Origin: Bacillota bacterium
Lineage (GTDB): Bacteria; Bacillota; Clostridia; Oscillospirales; Ethanoligenentaceae
Direction: 5' to 3'
DNA: 10,670 nt
Assembly (NCBI GenBank): GCA_023391835.1
Contig: JAEWAE010000002.1
Coordinates: 1-10,670 of the forward strand
Below are positions 5,261 through 10,670 of the stretch, in pieces (position 1 is the first letter of the stretch; the number at the start of each line of letters is the position of its first letter). The notes below the pieces were generated by a model. The model saw only the letters and a list, made by a program, of their open reading frames with translations, searched no databases and was not told the origin of the DNA. Made by a program: the position numbers and the translations under genes.

Positions 5261-7588
5261 ATGGCCATGATTCACCTGCATATCGGCAGAATCGCAAGCG
5301 ATCCCCACGACGTGCGCAGGGCGCTGCGCTTTTTGACGCGCAATCTGCTGTTGGTAGGCGTAGTGGCGCTGGCCGGCACGCCAATCTATTTTGCCGCGTT
5401 GCATGCGACCCGTGAAAATGTCATTCAGGAATCGTATAACAGCTTCCGTTCGGGCGTCAGTCATGTGAACGGAACGCTTGAGAATCTCGCCGCGCTTTCC
5501 GATACCATCAGCGCGGAGCCGTCGGTGGAGCATCTGGCGCTGATCCAGGGCGAAATGAGCATTCCGGATTATACCTATCTGCTCAGTGCCCAGCAGTTTA
5601 TGAGCCAGACCCTGGTGTCGGATCCGCTGGTGAAAAACGCCTACTGTCTTTTCCCGGGCAACCGCATTTTCCTGTCACGCACCATGAGCGACCCGGATTG
5701 GGGCAGCATCTACGGTTCCTTTATGACGGTGAGCGGCGTGAGCGGGGACGACTGGTATAAGACCGTCAGCGGTGCTCACAGCCGGGTGAGCATCCTCTAT
5801 CAGGCACGCTCCAACTGGGTGTTCAGCCCTACCGAGGCCCTGGCGCCGCAAAATACGATCCAGATTGCCGTGCCGCCGGTGGCGCCTGGTCGGCTGCAGG
5901 CCGACGCCGTTCCCGTTTATATATTGGATGCATCGGAATTTTTCGCCAGCTTCGGCTCGGATAAGCTGATGCAGGATTCTTTCCTTTACGTCGCTGACGC
6001 CGAAGGCAACCCGGTGATCCGCAAAAATTATGCGGGCGGCGCGCTGCGCCTGACTAAAGATATCCAACAGGTGAAAGTGCGGGGCACCCGATACACCGTT
6101 TTGCAGATTCGCAGCGAATTCATGGGCTTTCATTTTGTGATGGGTGTGCCCGAAAGCTATTTTGCCCAGGAAATGAAGCCCCTGCGCAACGTGATTATGC
6201 TTTATGTGCTGCTGTTTTCCCTGGTGGCGCTGGCGGCCGCCAGTGGCATGGCCGCCCTGCAGTACACCCCCTTCAAGCGCCTGATGGAAAGTCTCAAGGA
6301 TGTGCTCAACGAGCCCGCCGACAGCCGCTCGGAAAAAAACGAATACGGGTATATCACCGAAGCAGTGCACTCGCTCGACAGCAAGAGCCGGTATTATGAG
6401 AGCGAGCTGAGTTTTCTCAGCGCTTCGCTCTATAATAACATGCTCGATCGCCTGCTCAGCGGCAAAATTCTGACCAAACAGGATGAGGAAAAGAGCGTCG
6501 CGCTTTTCGGGTTTGCCAGCCGATGGTTCTGCGTGTGCGCGCTGCGTTTCGGCACCGAGGCGGCGGCCGGCGGCGTGGATGAGACCATGCATGTCAACGC
6601 CCTGATTCAGGAAGAAATCGCGCGGCAGCTGGCATGCCCCGCCTATTTTTACAACGCGGAGTTCCAAAGCGGCTATGTGCTTTTCAACTTGCCGGAAGAT
6701 TGGCCGAAGGACCGGGAACGCATCGCCGGCTGTATGGAAACGGCGTCCCGCTTCGTGCGGGAATCATTGGGCACCGTTATGGTCTGCGGCATCGGCAGCA
6801 TCTGCGAGGGGCTCCGGCAAATCTATCTGAGTGCCGGTCAGGCGCGGGACGCACTGTGGCTGTCGGACGAGCAGGTTCCCGTGTGTGTCTGGGCGGAGCA
6901 GCGGGAAACGGACGGCGGCATGCTGATGGACAGCCGGTTTGCCCGGCGGCTGGAGGAAATCCTTGCGGTCGGCGACGCCCAGTATGTGGAAGAATACTTC
7001 GCCCGGCTGGACGGCCAGCTTGCAAATACAGCGGCGCTCACGGAGCCACAGATATGCCAGGCCTTTTACACCATGCGCAACACGCTGGAAAGCGCCGTGC
7101 GTAAGCAGTGCGGCGGCTTTGCAGTTTCGCTGCCGGCGTATTCCCGGCGGCTGGGGGCGCGGGAGCTTTTCCGTCAGTTTTACACTCCCAGTCTGGAAGT
7201 CTGCCGGTATACGCAGAAATGTCACGAGAAGAAAGACGACTCGCAGCGCCGGCAGATACTTGATTTTATTCACCAGAATTACGCCGACTGTGACCTGTGT
7301 GCCCAGACGATCGCCGACCGCTTCTTCGTGTCGGAAAAATACGTGTTCACCCTCGTCAAAAGCATGACCGACCGGAGCCTCGGGGAGTATCTGGAGCAGC
7401 TACGCTTTGCCCGCGTGGAAGAGCTGCTGCGCGGGAACGTGGAAATTTCCGAAATCCCCCGGCAGGTGGGGTATCGCTCCGTCAACACGTTTTACAAATC
7501 GTTCAAACGCCGCTACGGGGTTGCTCCCGGCAAATGGCGGGAGCAGGTGCAGAGTTCCGACGGGGCCGCCCTGCCTGACCACCCCTAG
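5261..7588 (+). CDS. Membrane-anchored AraC-family sensor-regulator (775 aa)
   Basis: One-component transcription regulator with an outside sensor and an inside DNA-binding domain, a type common in Paenibacillus and Clostridia sugar loci. Seen, numbering from ATG 5261: a first membrane helix at about 27-48, an extracellular region of about 260 residues resembling dCACHE-type sensors, a second helix at about 310-333, a cytoplasmic linker, and a C-terminal AraC/XylS domain at about 665-763. That domain has two helix-turn-helices (LCAQTIADRFFVSEKYVF and ISEIPRQVGYRSVNTFYKSF) and the typical ending GVAPGKWRE. Length is usual for the group. ATG at 5255, 5261 and 5267 are all in frame; AAAGGA overlaps the first ATG and is best spaced for the second, so 5261 is chosen. 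It is divergent from the transporter-hydrolase operon and probably activates it when the sugar, or a binding protein carrying it, is sensed outside. The ligand is unknown. Its own terminator follows. Confidence 0.93.
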   Translation: MAMIHLHIGRIASDPHDVRRALRFLTRNLLLVGVVALAGTPIYFAALHATRENVIQESYNSFRSGVSHVNGTLENLAALSDTISAEPSVEHLALIQGEMSIPDYTYLLSAQQFMSQTLVSDPLVKNAYCLFPGNRIFLSRTMSDPDWGSIYGSFMTVSGVSGDDWYKTVSGAHSRVSILYQARSNWVFSPTEALAPQNTIQIAVPPVAPGRLQADAVPVYILDASEFFASFGSDKLMQDSFLYVADAEGNPVIRKNYAGGALRLTKDIQQVKVRGTRYTVLQIRSEFMGFHFVMGVPESYFAQEMKPLRNVIMLYVLLFSLVALAAASGMAALQYTPFKRLMESLKDVLNEPADSRSEKNEYGYITEAVHSLDSKSRYYESELSFLSASLYNNMLDRLLSGKILTKQDEEKSVALFGFASRWFCVCALRFGTEAAAGGVDETMHVNALIQEEIARQLACPAYFYNAEFQSGYVLFNLPEDWPKDRERIAGCMETASRFVRESLGTVMVCGIGSICEGLRQIYLSAGQARDALWLSDEQVPVCVWAEQRETDGGMLMDSRFARRLEEILAVGDAQYVEEYFARLDGQLANTAALTEPQICQAFYTMRNTLESAVRKQCGGFAVSLPAYSRRLGARELFRQFYTPSLEVCRYTQKCHEKKDDSQRRQILDFIHQNYADCDLCAQTIADRFFVSEKYVFTLVKSMTDRSLGEYLEQLRFARVEELLRGNVEISEIPRQVGYRSVNTFYKSFKRRYGVAPGKWREQVQSSDGAALPDHP

Positions 7589-7614
7589 GTCGGACGGCGC
7601 GCCGGGTCATTCAA

Positions 7615-7646
7615 AAAACGGGTGCTTCGTGAGAAGCACCCGTTTT
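7615..7646 (+). terminator. Rho-independent terminator of the regulator gene
   Basis: AAAACGGGTGCTTC (7615-7628) and GAAGCACCCGTTTT (7633-7646) form a perfect 14-bp stem with the loop GTGA, 26 bases after the stop codon. It ends in four T residues, and the A-rich left flank would also allow termination on the other strand. Confidence 0.9.
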
Positions 7647-7845
7647 GCTGCCTTCGCGGCCCCGTTTGCGGTCAGGTCTGCTGCGGCTTGCACCGGATGC
7701 AGCCTGACTGTGTCGCGACTGCATCACTGCCACTGCTTGCCGACGGCTGTTTCAAAGCTTCTGAATGCCGCCGGATGTCATAAATGCCCTATATTCAGCC
7801 AACGGATGAGATGTGCCCGCCGGTTTTTGCTCCAGACCGACCCGC
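7647..7845. other. Non-coding stretch between the regulator terminator and the next promoter
   Basis: About 200 bases with no credible gene on either strand. One long open frame crosses it on the plus strand, but it starts inside the regulator gene in the wrong frame, is rich in Cys, Arg and Ser, and shows no protein family. A modest GCTGC/GCAGC pairing lies around 7679-7703. I see no tRNA, riboswitch or mobile-element signature. It may be decayed sequence or hold an unrecognised small RNA; nothing supports either. Confidence 0.4.
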
Positions 7846-7874
7846 TTGGCTTGTCTCACATATTATGCTATAAT
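7846..7874 (+). promoter_or_regulatory. Extended -10 promoter of the GGDEF gene
   Basis: TTGGCT (7846-7851), 17 bases, then TATAAT (7869-7874), preceded by TGC so that the -10 is of the extended TGn type. This predicts a constitutive sigma-A promoter with transcription from about 7881 and a leader of some 80 bases. Confidence 0.75.
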
Positions 7875-7912
7875 GAATTTCGGAAATTTACGCATATCGT
7901 GGGCAGCATGAT

Positions 7913-7941
7913 GCGCCCGCCGATATGGCGGCGGAGTGCGC
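7913..7941 (+). promoter_or_regulatory. GC-rich hairpin in the leader of the GGDEF message
   Basis: CCGCC (7917-7921) pairs with GGCGG (7927-7931) around the loop GATAT, and flanking GCGC elements (7913-7916 and 7938-7941) can extend it with an internal bulge. It ends 9 bases before the Shine-Dalgarno and could reduce translation. It does not resemble the c-di-GMP riboswitch cores that I know. The pairing is seen; a role is speculative. Confidence 0.3.
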
Positions 7942-7963
7942 GGTGAGACAAGAGGGGCTATGT

Positions 7964-9496
7964 ATGCTTCTGATCAATGCGGTCAGCATTTATTTCCTGG
8001 TGATGGCGATGGTTGTCATCTACTGTTCCGCACACATCCGATCGCTGAATGCTTCGAGCTACGCACGGCTGACCGCGCTGCTGTGTGTGGCCATCTGCTT
8101 TTATGTCCTGGGCTATGTCATGGAGCTCAATGCCGACAGCCCGGCTCAGATGCTTTTCTGGAATCAGGTCGAGTATGTCGGCATCCCGTTTGTGTCCGCC
8201 CTCTGGCTGACCCTCGCTTTGGTGTATACCCGTCATTTCAACCGCTACCGGGGGCTGCTGCTGATCGCCATTTTCGGAATCCCGATTGTGACGCTGGTGT
8301 TTCGGTTCACCAATTCGTACCATCACCTGTATTTTTCTTCGGTGAGCTATGTCCGTCAATTCGGCACGCTGCTGCTGGTAAAAAATGCGGGCCCCTGGAG
8401 CTATGTGCAGCTGTTTCACTCCATGCTGATGGTCGTGATTACCCTATTGCTGTTTCTCTATGATTTCATCAAATCGGAGGAATCGGAGACCGGCAAAGTC
8501 ATCCTCATCGTGTCCGCGTCGGGGATGGCGGTGGGGGGGCTGATCCTGTCCCTGGTCAAGCCCTTCGGGATCTATCTCGACTATATGGCCCTGAGTCTGC
8601 CCGTTCTTTGCCTGATGGTGATTCTCGCCACCCAGCGCTACGATTTTCTCGAGACCAAATCCATAGCCCGCAGCCGCGTATTCGAGTCGGGCCGGGACGC
8701 CATCCTGCTGGTCAACCGGCAGAGCCGGGTCATCGACTGCAATCGCAGTGCCAGAGTCATCCTGGCGAAGCTGGGCATTCGCGTCCCCTTCGAGCGCCTG
8801 CCTGTGATGTTCCGACATTACCCAGACCTGCTGGCGGCGCTGATGAGCCCCAAATTTTCCGTGACGGAGCTCATCATCGACAACCGCCCACGGTATTATG
8901 AGATCCGCACCAGCCCTATCGGCGGTTATACGCGCATAGAAGGCTGGATCAAGACCATCCGCGACGTCACGGCGGTTTATCAGCTCAATCAGGATCTAAA
9001 GCGGCAGGCCACGATGGATGAACTCAGCGGGCTGGGCAACCGCCGGGCCTTCATTCGGCTCGGCCAGGCGCATTTGGCGGATGCGGACCCGGCCCGCAGC
9101 CCGGTGTACCTGCTGATGATGGATCTCGACCGTTTCAAGGCGGTGAACGACCGGTACGGCCACCAGATGGGTGACCGGGTCATCCACAACTTCGGCGAGA
9201 TCCTGCGGGACGAATTCCAGTCCCGCGGGCTGGTCGCGCGCATCGGCGGGGAGGAATTTGCCGCGCTGCTGCCGGGCGTCGCCGATACCGAGGCGTGTCG
9301 GGCGGCCGACCGTGTCCGTCGGCGCATGGGGGAGATGGAGTTTCGCTGCGGCGCCGACCGGTTCCATGTCACGGTCAGCATCGGCATCGCCTGCATGAGC
9401 CGGCCCGGCCAGACGCTGGATAATCTCATCAGTCTGGCGGATCAGTCGCTTTACGATTCCAAAAACGAGGGCAGGAACCGCGTTACCATGCGGTGA
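7964..9496 (+). CDS. Membrane diguanylate cyclase: 7TM sensor, PAS-like and GGDEF domains (510 aa)
   Basis: Predicted to make the second messenger cyclic di-GMP from two GTP at the membrane. Seen: seven hydrophobic helices in residues 1-222, including an NQVEYVGIPFVSALWL segment typical of the histidine-kinase-type 7TM sensor; a PAS-like region at about 235-340 (DAILLVNRQSRVIDCN...); the linker TMDELSGLGNRR at about 350-361; and a GGDEF domain to the end. The domain has metal-binding Asp in MMDLDRF (Asp387), the ND..GH..GD substrate region at 395-404 and the active-site GGEEF at 428-432, so it should be catalytic. The RxxD inhibitory site expected just before GGEEF reads QSRG, so feedback inhibition by this site is unlikely. 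ATG at 7964 is chosen because AGAGGGG lies six bases upstream; an in-frame ATG at 7925 has no such site and would sit in the leader hairpin. It has its own promoter and terminator, so it appears to be a single-gene unit. Signal and target are unknown. Confidence 0.92.
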   Translation: MLLINAVSIYFLVMAMVVIYCSAHIRSLNASSYARLTALLCVAICFYVLGYVMELNADSPAQMLFWNQVEYVGIPFVSALWLTLALVYTRHFNRYRGLLLIAIFGIPIVTLVFRFTNSYHHLYFSSVSYVRQFGTLLLVKNAGPWSYVQLFHSMLMVVITLLLFLYDFIKSEESETGKVILIVSASGMAVGGLILSLVKPFGIYLDYMALSLPVLCLMVILATQRYDFLETKSIARSRVFESGRDAILLVNRQSRVIDCNRSARVILAKLGIRVPFERLPVMFRHYPDLLAALMSPKFSVTELIIDNRPRYYEIRTSPIGGYTRIEGWIKTIRDVTAVYQLNQDLKRQATMDELSGLGNRRAFIRLGQAHLADADPARSPVYLLMMDLDRFKAVNDRYGHQMGDRVIHNFGEILRDEFQSRGLVARIGGEEFAALLPGVADTEACRAADRVRRRMGEMEFRCGADRFHVTVSIGIACMSRPGQTLDNLISLADQSLYDSKNEGRNRVTMR

Positions 9497-9512
9497 GCGG
9501 CCTACTGCACAA

Positions 9513-9540
9513 CAGGGCCGGGAGCATGCTCCCGGCCCTG
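9513..9540. terminator. Perfect 28-bp palindrome between convergent genes
   Basis: Bases 9513-9526 (CAGGGCCGGGAGCA) are the exact reverse complement of 9527-9540, centred on GCATGC. It starts 16 bases after the GGDEF stop and ends 20 bases before the stop of the opposing lyase gene, so it probably terminates both transcripts. Neither side has a T-tract, so it may instead act with Rho or serve as a 3'-end stabiliser. Confidence 0.7.
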
Positions 9541-9560
9541 CGGATCATGGCACTTTTCGG

Positions 9561-10670
9561 CTAGCGGCGGCGCATGCCGTCGAGTATTTTTCGGGCCGCG
9601 TCGGGCGGATTTTCCCGTATCACCCGGCTGACGGTGTCATAGCCCAATTCCCCGATGTAGGAGGCGGCAAAGGCGGCCGAGTGTTCCAGATGGGCCCGGC
9701 AGGCGGCTTCGTCCGGCTGCAGCGTGGCGATGCATTTGGTGCGCAGCAGGCCTACGGCCCGCTGTAAAAGAGGCAGACTTTCCAATAATGCGTCGGCAAT
9801 CAGCGGCATAAACGCGTTGAGCTCGAATTCCCCATGGGCCGCGGCCAGCGAAATGGCCGTGTCGTTGGCAACGGCCCGCATGGCGCATTGCATGGCCATT
9901 TCCGGCACGACGGGGTTGACCTTGCCCGGCATGATGGAGCTGCCCTGCTGCAGGGAGGCCAGACGGATTTCTCCAAGCCCGCCGTGGGGGCCGGAATTCA
10001 TCAGCCGCAGGTCGTTGGCGATCTTCATCAGGTTGACGGCCAGCGCCTTGAGCAGCCCCGACACTTCCACAAAAACGTCGGTATTCTGGGTGATATCCAT
10101 TGGGTATTCCGCCGCGGCCAGCCCCATGCCCGTCAGACGGCGCAGCTCCTCGATCACCCCGTAACGGTATTTGCGCTCCGCGTTGCCCGACAGCCCCACG
10201 GCCGTGCCGCCGAGGCTGACCTGCCGCAGCCGCTCCTCCACCTTATAAATCCGCCAGCGGTCACGGGCCACGGCCTGGGCGTAGGCGCCGAACGCTTCGC
10301 CGAGCGTCATGGGCACGGCATCCATCAGCTCGGTGCGCGCAAGCTTGGGGATGGCCTCGAAGGCATTTTCCTTTTCCTGCAGCGTCTGCTGCAGCGCGGC
10401 ACATTCCCCGCTCAGCGTGCGGATTTCCTCAATGGCGGCGATGCGCAGCGCCGTGGGGTACACGTCGTTGGTCGACTGGCCGCGGTTGACGTCGTCGATG
10501 GGATGGACGACGGCGTAATCACCGGGCCTCCGACCCAGCTTTTGCAGCGCCAGATTGGCGACGACCTCGTTGACATTCATATTGGTCGACGTGCCGGCCC
10601 CGCCCTGCAGCGCGTCGGTGATGAAGCTCTCCTCATGCTGCCCGTTCAGAATTTCGTCACAGGCGGCGGC
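9561..10670 (-). CDS. aspA: Aspartate ammonia-lyase, 3' part only (369 aa visible)
   Basis: Member of the aspartase/fumarase superfamily; aspartase converts L-aspartate to fumarate and ammonia in the cytoplasm. The gene enters from the right edge without its start; roughly 70 N-terminal residues are missing by comparison with the family. Seen (numbering from the first visible codon): GAGTSTNMNVNEV at 24-36, HPIDDVN at 56-62, STND at 66-69, TELMDAVPMTLG at 113-124, and the catalytic loop GSSIMPGKVNPVVPE at 243-257 with its Ser and Lys. NPVVPE and DAVP point to aspartase rather than fumarase (NPT, DATP). Two oddities: the residue after Thr113 is Glu, where fumarases and Bacillus aspartase have His; and the protein stops soon after GYDTVSRVIRENPPD, without the usual C-terminal small domain found in relatives of about 465 residues. 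No frame carrying the missing part is visible beyond the stop. It is convergent with the GGDEF gene and unrelated to the sugar locus. Confidence 0.88.
   Translation of the reverse strand, partial: AAACDEILNGQHEESFITDALQGGAGTSTNMNVNEVVANLALQKLGRRPGDYAVVHPIDDVNRGQSTNDVYPTALRIAAIEEIRTLSGECAALQQTLQEKENAFEAIPKLARTELMDAVPMTLGEAFGAYAQAVARDRWRIYKVEERLRQVSLGGTAVGLSGNAERKYRYGVIEELRRLTGMGLAAAEYPMDITQNTDVFVEVSGLLKALAVNLMKIANDLRLMNSGPHGGLGEIRLASLQQGSSIMPGKVNPVVPEMAMQCAMRAVANDTAISLAAAHGEFELNAFMPLIADALLESLPLLQRAVGLLRTKCIATLQPDEAACRAHLEHSAAFAASYIGELGYDTVSRVIRENPPDAARKILDGMRRR

Noticed and set aside
5675..6667. 330-residue open frame opposite the regulator gene
   Set aside because: Same reasoning: His/Gln/Ala-rich antisense shadow, no ribosome site seen, and the regulator frame is fully supported.
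7407..7946. 179-residue plus-strand frame crossing the regulator end and the intergenic region
   Set aside because: It runs through a strong terminator and the next promoter, starts out of frame within the regulator, and its composition looks non-coding.
7875..7963. Possible c-di-GMP riboswitch before the GGDEF gene
   Set aside because: The conserved GEMM-type core, including GGGCAAACC, is not present.

Overview
The window looks like a chromosomal segment of a GC-rich, carbohydrate-degrading Firmicute, probably an anaerobic Clostridia (Oscillospiraceae/Ruminococcaceae-like). The grounds are purine-rich Shine-Dalgarno sequences, sigma-A type TATAAT promoters, a lipoprotein-anchored CUT1 sugar transporter of the LplA/LplB/LplC kind, and a membrane-bound AraC-type regulator. 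The taxon is an inference from gene style; there is no rRNA or tRNA here. No CRISPR array, insertion sequence, phage gene or RNA gene was recognised.

Left two thirds (about 61-7646): a divergent sugar-utilisation locus. Leftward from a near-consensus promoter at 4984-5012 run four genes: a solute-binding lipoprotein (3217-4896), two ABC permeases (2156-3109 and 1212-2141) and a cytoplasmic GH88-family unsaturated glucuronyl hydrolase (61-1185). A strong hairpin between the binding-protein gene and the first permease probably sets unequal expression. Rightward lies a 775-residue membrane-anchored AraC-type sensor-regulator (5261-7588), closed by a strong terminator. The control region between them (4897-5260) holds two outward-facing promoters and, between these, three copies of ATTGGAAA that are the best candidate operator. 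The likely job is to sense an extracellular unsaturated uronic-acid oligosaccharide left by a polysaccharide lyase, import it, and cleave off the terminal unsaturated uronate inside the cell. No lyase and no transporter ATPase are encoded in the window, so both must come from elsewhere.

Middle right (7647-9540): a non-coding stretch, then an extended -10 promoter and a stand-alone signalling gene. Its product has a seven-helix membrane sensor, a PAS-like domain and a GGDEF (GGEEF) diguanylate cyclase domain without a recognisable I-site. It ends at a perfect 28-bp palindrome shared with the convergent gene to its right.

Right end (9561-10670): the 3' part of an aspartate ammonia-lyase gene on the minus strand, cut by the window edge. 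It has the catalytic GSSIMPGKVNP loop, a Glu where many relatives have His, and a C-terminus that stops early for the family.

Overall this is a well-organised and largely recognisable region. I found no convincing entirely new system. The most useful leads are the repeat-based operator, the post-lipoprotein hairpin, the unknown uronide substrate, and the unusual aspartase end.
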